A stretch of 64,000 bases of DNA from Prunella strophiata (GCA_036583965.1 JAZBQD010000030.1:85812800-85876799); one strand, 5' to 3'; positions 38,491 to 52,027 are shown, counted from the first letter of the stretch. Notes: generated by a model not told the origin, from the sequence alone. A program made the numbers and translations.

Positions 38491-41400
38491 TGTTCTTTCT
38501 TTGCAGGCCATTTTCACTTTAAAACTATCATCTCTTAGTGATCCTAACAAATAACCTCAAAGTAATGACATCTTCAGGTAGCAGACTGTCTTCTTTCCAC
38601 TGAGGAATGTGACTGCTTTTAAGGGGAAAATTGTCTTTCTGTCATAGAGGTGTAAGCAGTAGAAAAATTGAATATACAGTGCAATTCCTAGTGATTTGTT
38701 AGAGAAACTTTAGAGGTCAACAGTATTGTGCTTGACTTCTGGTTGCCTGTAATGCAGTTTGCAGTGCCCCTCTTTCTACCATATGTACCAAATGTTTCTA
38801 GTACCCTGGCTATTTCTTTTTAATTCTTTGGCATTTTCTGTTTTCTGTTTAACTTAATAAAGATTGCAATTAGTCTGGTTTTGCTGGCTTTTTTTGGTTT
38901 GTTTGTTTCTTTTGTTTATTTTTAATCAGAGCTCTCAAAAGGAGCATTCTCAAAACTGTGGCACATGGACCAGTTCTGGTCTACAAATCACTCTTCAGTT
39001 GTTGTAATGGGCCAAAGAACTGTATAATGTTGTCTCTTGACCTTGTTCCAGATGGCAAGTGTCACTAAAAACACTCTGAAAACTCTAAATGCTTGCTTAA
39101 TATCACAATTGCTGCAGTTGCAATGAGATGCTAGGTGATCACAAATGGGAAGAGAATTGGTTCAAGAGTCGACCTCTCTAATAAGATGTGTCATTGCCAT
39201 GATAAATCCCTGGATGGTGTGCCATGTGTCCAGTGAAGTGAAAAATATTATGAATCTATTTCCAGGTGTGAGGAATTTCCTTGGTACTGGTGAAGGTGGA
39301 ATAATGCAAAGTTGCCACAGAAAAAAGATAGATGCCCTAAGTGGGGTTCTCTGAACAGACAAATCAATTCTGTCTCACCCAGACTCTGCTGAAGGAAAAT
39401 GGAGCAAAGCATCTGTGCCACTAGAAGGGCATGTCACTATAAAACAAAGACTTTTTGTGAGGATGAGCCATTGCTCTAATTTGTCACCTTGTTGAAGCAA
39501 AAAGGAGTCCCATGGACCCCTGTGCTATCCAGGCTAGGCAGCTGTTGTGTATTTCAGGTTATCCTCATAATGGATAGCTTGCACTGCCATTAGGTAATTT
39601 ATCAACAGAACACACCTCTTTTGCAAGTTGACAAATTGTCACGTTTCCTGTGCATCACATATTCCAAAATTTTGGGCCCAAACTCCCTCAGCAAACTGTC
39701 CAAGTGTTTTTGTTGCTTTAAAGGTGAAAAATGCTCTTCAAAAACTCAACCAAAATTCACTTAACAGCTGAATTAATGGACCAACGCCTTGCTAATTCAC
39801 TGACTCAGAAGGGAACTAAGTTCAGACCCACTGAGGCAAATGCCTCATGCTGTGGTTATTATTTACTTTTCCTGGGTGCTCCTTGCAGTGCCTGGAATAT
39901 CCTACACTAACTTTTAGCATCCTCTGTTTGCTGGTTTATCTATTGTAGCATTAAAATGGTCTGACTTCAAGCTCAATAGGAGGCTGAAGCATTCCAGGCC
40001 TTTGAGAGGAAAGGGGAACTAAGAAATTGGAAAGTGTGTTGCTGCATAACCAGGAACTCCCACATGAATAAGATTAACTAATGTTTTCCCCAATTTCTAC
40101 CAAGTGGCTTTGATAAATGACTAAATACATAATGTCATTTGATTCAAGCTAAATTCTGTGCTGTTTTTCAAATCCCAGTGTGAAAGAATGCTGCTCCTGA
40201 GAATGCTACATGGCACAAAGTGCCAACATGTTTTTACAATAATAATAATTTACATTTTTATTAAGAATTTACTTTTGAAGTATCCCAAAATGCTTAATAA
40301 AAACCATACATAGAGTCCTGCAGATTTGATAGCAATGGGAGCAAGGCAGAGGAAGGAGGGAAAACTTTGTAAATAAGCTTCATCAATCCCTATTTTATGT
40401 AAAGTGTATATGGTTTTTAATGCTTACATAGGCAAAATTAGTTCTCAGTTCTTTAATGATCAAATTTAAAAGAATACAGTGGAAGAGAGCAAACTAAATC
40501 CAACCTATTAGGAAATCATGCTTTGAAATCAGGATCTTGTTGTTTAAAAGGACCATATATTCATGCTTGGAATGGAGACTTGGAGGGTAATTTTTATCTG
40601 AAGATTCCTGATAGGAACAGCCAAATTCTTAACCCTTTTGCTCTACAATATTGCATTGAAGGGAGAGTAAAACAGGTGTAAGCCAATGTTTTTAGCCTTG
40701 GATGAAACCCTGGAGAACAGACATATGATTAACTGCTCCTCTTTAAAGGCTCAACCTCCATCTTCTTGCTGAACCCACAGAGGACACAGTGGGTGGATGT
40801 AAAAAACAGATATTCGTGCTACCTTTGAACTTTGGCTAAAAAAGACCCTATTTCTGTACATTTTGTATCATTCCTCCTATTCCCCATGAGCACCCCGAAG
40901 TGGGTCCATGCTGTTCTGCTCCTTATTCACCATGTGTGTGACCAGGAGGGTTGCCCCATGCTCTCTGCTCATATAAATGACCTGGGTGACCTGCTCTCCT
41001 GCACACATAGATCCCCTCCTGAGAATTTTGCCAATATGTTTTCCTCTTTATTCAGACAAAATCTCACTGAAGTCACAACTTACATAAGAACCAAATACAA
41101 ACAGGTAGCAAGATAATAATTGCCTATGAAACAAAGTTTTCAGAATCCTGGAGGGGATGGAGACCAGTGTAGCACCAGTCTGTGGGCTCTTTCAGCCAGC
41201 TCTACTCCAAGGCCAAGACAGTGCTGGTCTGTGAGCAGGGCTCATCTAGCTTGACCTAGACCTGGTCCCACTGCTTGGCCCCAGAGCTTTACAGCTCTGA
41301 TAGCAAAATTGTCCTGCCAGGGATTTCTGAAGGGCAAAAATTGCCTGTGTTTTAAATACAGGTTGTGCAGTGTGGAGGATGAAGCAAGCCTGCTGTGCTC

Positions 41401-43744
41401 TGCCCTGTCAGTGGCTGCATGCCAGTCCCCTGTGTGATCCTCCTATTTGCATTGCTCTTCTGACTGAGCCTAACTGGGGTTGTTTCTATTCCCTCATTTC
41501 TGCTGAAAGGGTTTATCAGAGTTCTCTTCTGAGTAAATCACTCCTCATGAGGTCTTAAAAATATAATTTAAAGCTAAAGCCTAGAATCATATTTCTGTCT
41601 CCATCTTCTGCAAAGAAGCTGTCAATTAGAGACACCAGGTGGGAGCAAAGATCACTGAAAGCAGAACTGAATCAAAACATGGATTTTTCTGCCTGCCAAG
41701 GAGTTAGAGAATTTTTGCAATCCTTCAGCTGGCATAACTGATTTAATGTGAGGGGCAAAGTATTGCACTCTTAGAGAGAAAAGAGGCTTATATATTATAT
41801 TCCCATACAACACTATCCCAGAGAATCAAAGTGAAGTTCTGAGGGAAACAGGGAGCACCCACAGCTTTCCAGTTTGCTGAATGGAATGGTTTAATGCACA
41901 AGCTGGCTACCAGAAGGCTCTGGTTCTATCCCCCCAAAATGATGTGACTTGTACTGTAAACTGGCAGACCCAATTCATCTCCTGGGATCTTTACTTTCAT
42001 TTCCATCTTTCTGTTTAGCAGGCACCACTGGTTACAGTAGGGCACCCTCAGTTTTGGTACCTGTGGCAGCTTCCTCTGGGACAGTATAAATTTGCAGCAG
42101 TGCTGAAGAAGTGTCTTAAACACACCCACCCACACATGAGCAAAACCCAACACAATGTATTTGTTTCGGGTTTCCAAGCCGATAAGGATAAAAACACAAA
42201 TGACCCAGAACTATGAGCCTTAGTAAAATAACCTTTGTAAATAGTTCCAAAATCTCTTCTCAATTCATCCATCTTAAAAGGGAGAAGTGTGTTCTGATCA
42301 CATCTATCTCCTTCCCTGTTTCTGCTCTTTTTCTCATGTGTGTTGATTAAGACTAGTAAAAATCCAGTATGCTCAAACCTAATTCACCTGAATTCCTTAG
42401 TAGGAATTCCAATCCTTTTCTTATAGGCTGCAGCTTTTGGAAAACTAAATAAACTATTTTGGTTTAGATAGACTGTTGTTCATTGCTCAGCCACTGTTAT
42501 CTTAACTCTTTGTAATTTTCTGTTTTACAGCTTCCTCTAAATATTACTGCAAATGCAGGAAGACTGATGTAATTTACATAAAGTGAAATAAATTCATGTT
42601 ATTCAGATACACACAAGATTTGTTTAATATTTATATAAAATAATGCAAATGTTTCATAGATGTTGCCAATCTGTTTACTACAAAGTTAAAGATTCTTTTC
42701 CTGGGAAGATTACTGGTAGAGCTGTGCTAGGGTTTAAAAGATATGAACAAAGCTTTGTCTGTAGAAGAGAGTAGAATAGGATGGCAGACAGCCAGACTGA
42801 CTAAACTAAGCTATCGAAGGGATATAGATAAAGGCAGTATCACTAACAAGTAGTGAAGGCAGAGCTCTAATTTTTTAGGCTTTGTATTATTAGACCTAAT
42901 CAGGTCTTGAAGGGGAAAACAAGTAATCAGGATACAAAGCTCTGAATCAGGCAATAAGTCACCAGGACTAACAGATATCAATTACAGACAAGAAAGTGAG
43001 GGCTCACTTAAACCTTGAAGGAGAGAGATGTTCTGGTACCCTTTTTGGAATGTGTTCATCATTGAGGAAGAATGAAATTTAGGAGACCTTTCTTATACTG
43101 AGACAGAGACAGGAATAACTACAGTTAACATTGCTAAGGATGCACTGTTGTCAGAGACAGAAGAACCCTAAATATGATGTAGTCAGTGGGCTCCAGGAGC
43201 AAAATGGAAATTTCACTTTCCTGTGAAGAGTAAAGAGTTTGTTAATCAGTTACACAGAGAATAACTTTTAGTATCTGAATAGTTCTACTTGCTATATTGG
43301 GATGAATCATGTGAGTGGTGTTACCCACGGGGCATGTCATGAATTATTCCACTAATTCATGAACTGACCATTAGGAAGTAAGTTTTTTGCACAGATTCAA
43401 GCATACAGGTTTTAAAATGTAGTTTATGAAGTGAAGCTTAAAGGAAACAATTTTCTAATTTTAGATTTAAAAAAGAAAAGGCACAAACCCATAGAAAAAC
43501 ACAGAGGGTAAAAAAATGACCCAACAGAAAAAACCCAGTTACCCACTGGCTTTCCCCTTCCATTCCTTTCTTTACTGGAAAAAAATCTTACTGGAAAAAG
43601 TTCTGTGGGACACCTGAAGATTGATGATATGACCCCAGAAAAGCTATGACTACACTTGCAGCTCTTTCCTAAGCAAAATGGAGTGGCCTGCCACGACATA
43701 CATTATTTAGTATGGATGAAATGTTCTGGACATTACTTGGACTG
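38491..43744. other. Unique noncoding sequence
   Basis: No gene is recognised. A hAT-like scrap lies near 38.95 kb. A short stretch at about 40954-41040 (+) gives HINDLGDLLSCTHRSPPENF, faintly reminiscent of the INDL...FADD region of CR1 reverse transcriptase, but too weak to call. Frames up to 94 codons are otherwise chance-like. The GC content rises slightly near 41.2-41.5 kb. Confidence 0.5.
38946..38990 (+). repeat. Possible hAT/Charlie-type DNA transposon end
   Basis: TTCTCAAAACTGTGGCACAT followed by GGACCAGTTCTGGTCTAC resembles the hAT-Charlie terminal text 'ttcccaaactgtggtccgcggaccactggtggtccgc'. Such elements are ancient and inactive in birds. Only one end is seen and the opposite terminal repeat was not located, so the call is tentative. 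Confidence 0.35.
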
Positions 43745-44060
43745 ATCTAACGTTCATCCAGAGTCACAATGTTGGAGAAGTAGTAATCATGAGCATTGGT
43801 GCATGGAGAACTCGTTTATCACTACAGAACCACAAAAGAAAGAGCCCATTTGAATCTTATTTTCAAGTGTGCTTTGAAGCGCTAAGGTTAACAAATCCTT
43901 TAGTCACATACTGTACAGCCCTAATCGAAGCTCTTTCTACTTGGTCCTGCAGAGTATGTCTTTTTGAATGAACCCCCTACAGAAATAAAAGGGACAGTGT
44001 AACTCTGAAACTGCACTTCTCTTTGAAACTGCTCTACCTGCTTTTGTGACGAGTAGTCCT
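43745..44060. promoter_or_regulatory. Candidate conserved noncoding element
   Basis: Five CpGs (CTAACGTT, AACTCGTTT, GAAGCGCTAAG, TAATCGAAG, TGACGAGT) are spread over about 300 bp of otherwise CpG-poor DNA. The sequence is non-repetitive and includes GTAATCATG and GGTTAAC cores, the latter HNF1/homeodomain-like. Frames on both strands are 60-61 codons and chance-like. Constraint is inferred only. Confidence 0.28.
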
Positions 44061-44628
44061 GTGACAACCACAAATGACACAGATAATTTTCTTGGTTGTT
44101 CACCATGTGTATTTGATAGGTATTTCTATATAGATAGTGTCTCCCTTTTCCTTGATAGTATATGTCTTTGCTTAGCGACCACCAAGAGCAGACTTATTTT
44201 AAAAAATAATACAGAAGCACATTGACAGAAACAGCAGGGAAGGTGTAGACCTACCTGAAATGATTTTCTAGTATTCAAACTAACTTTTACATCAAACCAA
44301 ATCTAAACCTCAAAAGATCTGTCAAATTAATTTTTTTAAACAATGTTCAATTTAATCTTTTTTATAAGCTTTGTTTCATCCAGAACAAAGACAGTATTGC
44401 AAGAACTCTGTAATAAAACTTTACTATTTAAATTCCTTCCTCAGTTCCTTGGGATCAAGAGGCCTGACTAACATCTGAAAATTTGGGATTGAAGTCACAG
44501 AAAAACTCTTATTCATGCTCCAGACTTCATTCCACTTTTAGCACTAAGAAGCTGTTTGACATCACTGATTTATTTGCTTCCTCTATTCTGTAACTGAGGA
44601 TATTTAGAAAAGCAAATACCTTAGACAG

Positions 44629-44770
44629 AAAAAAAAAAAAAAAACAAAAACCAAAAAAAAAAACAAAAACAAAAAAAAAAACCAAAAAACCCCCAAAACA
44701 AAACAAAACAAAAAAAAACCCAAAAAACCAACCAAACAAAAACAAACAAATGAAAAAAAAACCAAAATAA
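44629..44770. repeat. A-rich (AAAAAC-type) low-complexity tract
   Basis: About 140 bp made almost wholly of A runs broken by C or CC, with AAAAC and AACC subpatterns. The Phe/Val-rich frame on the opposite strand is an artefact. It may have grown by slippage from a poly(A) seed. Confidence 0.95.
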
Positions 44771-44927
44771 AACAAGCCAAATAAGAAGAAGAAAAGAAGA
44801 CTCTAATTGTGCTTTGGTAAAATTTTACATTTAATTGAAATTACTGGCTGAGCATGTCAGCTGTCCTTGCCTGGCACTATGTTGCATATCTTGTACCTAA
44901 AGATGACCTCAGCCTGGTTTTATACCA

Positions 44928-44973
44928 AATAAAATTTCATTAGTTATTAGTTAATAAAATTTGATTAGTTATT
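44928..44973. repeat. 21-bp direct repeat, one mismatch, 4-bp spacer
   Basis: AATAAAATTTCATTAGTTATT (44928-44948) recurs as the same string with one C-to-G change at 44953-44973, separated by AGTT. It is a local duplication in AT-rich DNA, each copy carrying an ATTAGTTATT core. Confidence 0.92.
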
Positions 44974-47900
44974 CAAAGATTCAGCCCCATGGTCTCCCCT
45001 TCCTTTTCTTTCATTCCTTTCTCCTATCTTACTACTTCCTCTCTTGTTTTTAGCTCTATACTATTTTTCTTCCTTTTAAGGATATTATGTCATTATTTCA
45101 TGTTACTCACATTATTCACCACTGAAGAAATAGATATTTTTGAACTAATTTTATACCTAGCCATTAGGTATGTCAGGTGAAAAGGGCACAGAATTTAGTG
45201 TGAAACACTCAGGAGTGCAATTCTGACATGATGACTGCACATGTCTGTGTTCAGGAGCTTTTGGTCAGACTGCTCTTTTGAGTGAGAAAATGTGCCAACC
45301 AAGCTAACAGCCTCTACAGAAACACTCAAGTTGAGAGATGACTCATGTACTGATTCTGAGATCATGGCTGTGTTACCTGGGGAATCAAAAAGAACCACTT
45401 CCATTATTGTTTTGCAAATCTCATTCTTCAGAGTTTAATGGAAAATAGGTTGTATGAGCTTTTTCACCTTGAAATGGTATCACTTTACAAGTGGTTATAT
45501 AATTAATGGTAATTGTGAGTGTTTGGGCTGCGCTAGAAAACATAGAAATTTATATAGATGGTAAGTATCATCAAGTACTTTTGGAAACATTTGTTCTCCC
45601 TGGGGTTGTCTCTGACAATTAATTTCTTGGGGCATATTTTCAAAAAGCACCTTTTAGGACAGCTTGCTCAAAGGAAAAACTGGATCAAAGCTTCAGAGCT
45701 GATAAATCCCCTAGAGAAACCTATACCTAAAAGGAGCTTTTTGTTTCTAGAAGAGGGAAAGGGTGTGTCTAACTATATTCTGGACAGGACCATAATGCCA
45801 GCATCTCTAAACAAACAAATGTAAAAAGACACACTTTGTTAATTTTAATTCCACTTTGTTTTCAAGGCACAAAAAGACCCTCCGACAAAAAGAGGGTATC
45901 ACCAACCTGCATTTCAGGGTTGAACAACCATATTAACACCTAAAGCTGGAAGAGATAATTTAGTTTTCTCTGTTATGTATTACACACCATTAAGTTTCAC
46001 AGAAATGAACTGTTCCTTCACAGAAGTCAAAACCTTGAGTTTCACTGAAATAGTGTCTCCAGGAGAGAACAGGATACTCACAGGGTCCAGAGCCCTGCCT
46101 TGTCAGATGATAAAATACATTATGCTTGTGTATTCCTACCAAAAGTGGGGACAAACCAGTCTCTTCACCACTAAATGCTATTCTCTCCATGTGACCTAAG
46201 TCAAGTTTTCTACAGCAAATTTGCTTTACTCCATACAGTTGAAGGTGTCCAGGGAACTATTTAGTTCTCTCTAAAGGGGGCATCTAGCAGCACTTGTCTG
46301 CTCAGCTACATCCTGGCCTTCCTGAGCTGTCTGGATTGGCATAGGCCATAGAGGAAACTACTAGCTTACATGTAGACATATATTTAAAATCCCAAACCCC
46401 ATAATAATCTGAAGAAAGTTTCCTGGGAATTCTGTATTCTGTGCTGCAGAGAGAAATAAACTCAGCTAATACACATTTTTAGAGAAATACTTTCCTCACA
46501 CCAAGGATAGAAATCCTAACAAACATAAAGATAGGAATATGTCTGGTCAGTTGACAAGTCTTTCCAGGCATTTGGGGATAACTATTTGTGCCTACCAGCA
46601 GGAGGGTTCATTGTAGCTTCTGTCATAAGGTGAAGTCAAATATGTCCTGATGACAATGCAAAGATTCCCAGTCTTCTGTATAAAAAGGGAAAGAAGAAAG
46701 AGCATCACAGGTGTCTGTTGACAGGTGCCAAAGGTGAGAAGGGTGAAAACACAGCCATGTCATCAGAAAACTCTGGCACCTTTTCTTGTGGAAACATTAT
46801 TCACCACCAGCATTTTGAAAGATTTAATTTGAAAGTTGCCAGGCAATGGCTGCTCTATTAAGCCATTCTAGTGTTTGCCTTCTCCAGTAGGATGCCGAGT
46901 CTTATTCCAAGGCTGAAGCTAATATTATCTTCTCACTAATATATCTTTTAATATCTCTATTAGTTAGACTGAAAGGAACCTCACCAGCCCCAATATTGTT
47001 TATACCTTTCTATAAACAGTGTTCAACTCTTTCTTATCAGCCCTTTTGAAAAATTGAGTACGTTGAACTACTTGACTTCTCATTGTAAGAAATATTTTTC
47101 AGCTCTTATCTGTCTGAAGGAATCAAAATTTTTCTTGCACTTGTTATTTTTTATTTAATTTTCATTTTTTTTATAGAATCAAATTTTTAAACCTTTTTCA
47201 ATAAAAAAATTGCAATAAGTGTGTAAGTGACATTTTTCAGGATCTGGGTTTTCGGAGCTGGTTTTGCTAGCATTTGCACTTTTTTATTTACTAAATTTAC
47301 CTGTACTTGTAATAAGGCATACTAAGAAAAATATATGATGAATTGCTGCCATGGCTTTCACATCTGTATTTTCATTGTGTGTGTAAGATTCTGGGAAGTT
47401 CATTGTGTCACTGTGCACTGCTACAGTCTATGTGTGGAGTCTCCAGCAGTTCTGTGTGAAATAAGATATAGTCGGTCATTGCTTTCTACTAAAGAATAAT
47501 CTTCATGTTTATTTTACAGGACTTGAAATCACAAATCAAAGTCAGTGAGTAGACCACAATACATATTTAAAAATCTACTAAGTTTGTGTTTTCAGTATCA
47601 ACAGCCAAGATCCTGGAGTTGTTTCAAATTATTCAGGTGAATGGGAAAGAAATTCCAGCTGGGACTGTTTTTTGTAAATATTTTGTAGAAATTTTAAAAT
47701 ATGTATTTTCTGTCATAGAAGACTCATAATATTTCTGTTTCCTCAAAATATTGAATAGCTCTCACTCCTATTACCTTTTTTCATTATTTCTCAGATATAC
47801 AAATGATTGGATATTCTAGACATTTGGAAAGCTTTAGAGATGTGTCACTCTCAACATTTATATATGAATTTAATGAACTCAATGAATTCAGTCCGAATAG

Positions 47901-50600
47901 GATAATCCACCTTTTAAGGTGTCTAAAATAAATAGGTAGATTTATTTTCACAAGGCTTTTGGTCATGATAAAATATTACTGGACCGGGTTGGGCCATGCT
48001 GTAGAATAGCTAAATGGATATTTCCCTGTAATTTTACATGAAGGTAGAAGGTATGTAAGGGATAAAATAAAAATTAAAGAAAAGCATTGAGGGCAATTGA
48101 GCGATAATTCAGCCATGAAGTTATTAACTGACTAAATGATAAAAACATCTATTAAAGCAGAAAGCAAATTACAGTCACACTCTCTTTCACACTTCAAACC
48201 ACTAAAAGCTCTTCTGTGTAGAGAATCAGCCACTGGCAGAGGACTGGAACACAGGAAACTCCCTCTATGCAGGATGGGATTGAATGCAACAGTATACTGT
48301 GCAGTCAGAAAAATAGAATATTGCTGAGCTCATGCAAATAAAATCAAGACTACATACAGCTTCACTGTGTAAAGCAATCACAAGGGATAGATTAAAAAAA
48401 AAAATTCTGGCCTCAACTCAACAGAAATTGATTCAAAAACCTGTCTCAGTGCAATAAACATAAGTCTTGTCTCCAGTTTCTCAGTAATTAACTAGTCAAA
48501 AGTAAAACAATTTTTATGGCAGAAATTTTTGGACGTTTTAAAAGAAAAATTATTCCAGGGTTCTGAGACTAGTGGCATAATATGCCATCTGAGGTTGAAC
48601 ATTTGATGGGACCTGGTGAGATCAAAGAACTGGAAAGAAAACTACATTGAATACATAGGAATGAGCTCCAATTACAAGCTGGACAGTCCTTAAACTTAAC
48701 AGAGCTTAAGCACAGCTGGAGATGGCATTGCTGCTCCTTACTTTAGGAGAAACACCACCAAGATGTCTTGAACCAGAGACACAGGCTCCTGAGGTTCAAC
48801 CCTGTAGGCCTGACAACATGCTGTGTGTCAGGATGAAGCCTATGGATGTGTCCCAAAGTGAGAAATTAATTATCCAATGTCATGCTGCTGCTGGCGTGGG
48901 CTTCTGGTCTCAACCTGCTTCTTTTCTGAAAAACCTCAACCTGCAGCTGCCTATGTCTAGTTCCTTAATTTCTATCCAAAACAGTCACCCTATACACAGT
49001 TATATGCCTTTCATTAGGAGTGAGCTAGAAATTATAAAACCTGAGCCCTTGGAAACTTGCTTCTGGACTGAATAAATTCTTGATATGTCTTTCAGTCTAT
49101 TCTGGCACCTATAAGTGCCCAAAACCCAAGGGTGTAGTCACACATTCTGTTTTGGCTAGTGCAATTGCTGCGGAAAATAGCAGCCCCAACCTTCACAGCC
49201 TCCCTTCATTTAGATTCTCATTCCCTGAAACTGTAGAGAGCTAAGTCCAAAATAAAACTGGCTGATCCAGCCATTTTCATTATCACCATGTGGAAAATAG
49301 AGGAAATGCCTGGCCCAAAGAGAAAAAGATTAGAGGAGCAGAAAAGACCATCTTGGCCTAAGTGAGGTCAAGTTAAATAGAGTGCAATACTGTAGCCTGA
49401 TTACTCACCTGCTTCCTTTAAAAAATGAGGAATTATGCAAACTCTTTTGAACAACCTTCAAGGATGAAGTAATCTTCAACCCCATAGCAAGAACTAGCAA
49501 CTAGCTTGGGTGACAGCGCAGGATTTGTGCTATCCTAGATAAACAAGAGCCACAAGCAAACACTGGTCTCCTCATGATCTTTTCCCATGTATAGTAAGGG
49601 AAGCTTCCTCTCCTGCCTAAAGGAATTTCAGAGGGAGAATTTTGAAGTGTTGCCTTCTTACCATTTGAGTTCTTGGTGGTGTCTTAGTGAAATTATGTGG
49701 ATCATTAAGGCTTGTCTTGTTGAACCTGAATTTGCCATAAGGATGGTGGCTAAAATGTTACATTTGTACTAGGATGTTCAGACCCTTTTGTTTATTGGAA
49801 TCCATTCAATCATTCATGGGGATTTTTTGTATTAATCACCATTGCAGTTGGAAACAGGTGTCAGGCTGTTGTTTTTTCCATGTTGTTTTTTGGGGTAATA
49901 ATATATATCTCAATATGGTAATTAATAATGTCTCTGGGCCCAGAGGATCTGCAGAGTTTCTGTTGCCCTGTTGCTCTTCATAAGCAGAAAGACCAAAACA
50001 CTCCCCAAAAGTTAAGGTTGCTTTAAAGAAAAAGTAATTTAACAATGTTTCTAATAGAGATTAAAATAGAGAGGGACTCAAAATAAAACTGATCTAGCTG
50101 AAAATGATAAATAACATAATGCTGAGTATTGCAATTTTTTTTGCTTTCAGAAAAGCAATTATCTTTGGATCCTGGCTGACATTAGACCACTTGATTGGAT
50201 TCATTTCATAAAATACAGGGAATTTACATAGTTGGAAGGTTGCACATTGAACTCAATATTGTGTAAGCTTGAAATGTTAACTTTTTCAAGCCATGTAGTC
50301 ACTCTGTATGGAAGAGTAGGTGATATTTCTGCTCCAGTAACCTTCTCAAGTCTCAGCAAATAAACTCGGCAGGGGTTAACCTGCAGGATGTCCACAACTG
50401 AGCAGAATTTCTCCTCATCCGTAGTGATAAAAAAAAAAAATCAGCAGAATTTTCTTCTTTTCATATGTAAGAGAGAGTGTGAAGTCTTCAAAAAATGCAT
50501 AAGGACAGAGAGCTGGAGTGCAATATACTTTGTCATAATTTGCCCTCCTGTGCTGGATGAATATAGTGCTGAGTGACTGGCTGATATTTTAAGATCCAAT

Positions 50601-50602
<2 letters not shown>

Positions 50603-50642
<40 letters not shown>
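50603..50642. repeat. T40 homopolymer
   Basis: Forty uninterrupted T residues, the longest homopolymer in the window. No retroposed body with a matching 5' boundary is recognised. The length given may differ from the true allele because assemblies often misjudge such runs. Confidence 0.95.
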
Positions 50643-50643
<1 letters not shown>

Positions 50644-51364
50644 ATTGGAAGACATTGTAAATGGCCTTCCTTGGTATACAGCCCTTGATTTCTATCTGCT
50701 TAGGAACTCTGGATCAGAGAAAAATTTCCTTTTAATGAAGACTTTAAGGATACTTGCCTTGTAAGTGGCCTAACACTAATCTCTGCTCTAAAGTTCTCTT
50801 ATAAGCACATTTTGATTTCTTTTACTTTGCTAAAGTTTCTCTTAGCTTAAAGCTTCTGAGATTTCTGTCTAGGTTAAAATGATAGGTGACATGTATATCT
50901 GTATACACATACACTCAAGGAAAATTGCACTGCTTTTGCAGAAACTCTTAATTCTCAGCCTTGGCACTGAGTATAGAACTCCAATCCAGAATGCTGATGA
51001 GAACGTGCCTTTCTAAGTAGCCATCCTTACCCCCAGTTAGTTGTAATCAGGCCTACTGTGAACCTGTGCCTTTGCTATTTTATTAGATTATCATTCTATT
51101 TACTGCTTGTGATACAGCTGTTTTCCAGACTGGGATTCATTTACCTCAAATGCAGTCACAACGTAATTCCTATTCACCAAATCTTGGTTAGACTTAAATT
51201 GTTACCTACTGGCACTGCAAAAAGAATAGTCTCACTAGCATATTCACAAGTTTCTTCCTTCTCTGTAATTTCTATTTCCTAATCTCCAAAGTCTCATAAA
51301 TGGTTATGAGCCAGAAAACTTACTCCAGGTGTGGATTATTTGCTACTTAGCACTTTTCACTGGC

Positions 51365-51389
<25 letters not shown>
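51365..51389. repeat. T25 homopolymer
   Basis: Twenty-five consecutive T residues, about 720 bp downstream of the T40 run. No associated retrotransposon is recognised. Confidence 0.96.
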
Positions 51390-51395
<6 letters not shown>

Positions 51396-51972
51396 AAGTC
51401 TATGAACAAGAACAAAGAAACTATGGCATCTGCTTATGACAGCAAGTCATACATTGCAATTTTCTGAAGAAGTTGGTTTATGAACCAGTATTTTGTAGGT
51501 CAAAAGAGCTTTGTCCAACTATTTGTTGAATAGTTACGAGTAACGAATACATTTGCAGAATTCAGTCTTGCCTCTGGAATGATTTGTAAGCAAAATAAAA
51601 AAATAAACTGGCTAAATTCACAATGAATATTATTTGCAATGAATAATTCAACCACTACTAATTATTTAGCACCTGTAGAGGAAAAAGAGAGAAATAGATA
51701 TGCTAATATGATGTTGCCTCTTTTCTGCCTAACTATCAGATATTGATGTAGAGAAGGGCAAATGTCTGTCACACTGCACACTTACTGGCAGATGTGTTAT
51801 GAGCAAGGGAAAAGGACTTAATTTGCCAAAATTATCCATCTACATGTCTATCTACACAATCATACAGAAAGACTCACATATTATTTCTATATATTTAATA
51901 AGTGTGTTGCATGTGAACTTTTTAGCATTTCTCGACAACTCTGAAATGCACGTGTTGACTGTGGACATGCCA

Positions 51973-51973
<1 letters not shown>

Positions 51974-52027
<54 letters not shown>
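51974..52027. repeat. (CA)n(TA)n compound microsatellite
   Basis: About 16 CA units pass directly into about 10 TA units. Such compound tracts usually arise by CpA/TpA transition and slippage, and can be hypervariable. Open frames on both strands through it (Thr-His, Tyr-Ile and Cys-Val repeats) have no coding significance. Confidence 0.97.

Larger units (their letters stand above)
44061..50602. other. Unique noncoding sequence with A-rich tract
   Basis: No gene is recognised. It includes the A/C-rich tract at 44.63 kb and a 21-bp direct repeat at 44.93 kb. The frame at 48722-49075 (+, 117 codons) has no recognisable domain. CpG is scarce throughout and no transposon protein similarity was noticed. 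Confidence 0.55.

Noticed and set aside
40954..41040. HINDLGDLLSCTHRSPPENF as a possible CR1 reverse-transcriptase relic
   Set aside because: The similarity to the CR1 INDL...KFADD stretch is confined to a few residues, and neighbouring sequence in all frames does not follow CR1. Left as unproven.
44527..44775. Phe/Gly-rich open frame on the - strand that looks like a transmembrane peptide
   Set aside because: It is the complement of the A/C-rich low-complexity tract at 44629-44770.
48722..49075. 117-codon + strand frame starting MALLLLTLGE, resembling a signal peptide
   Set aside because: The hydrophobic start is short and the rest has no cysteine pattern or domain. No splice or promoter evidence is visible, so it is most likely chance.
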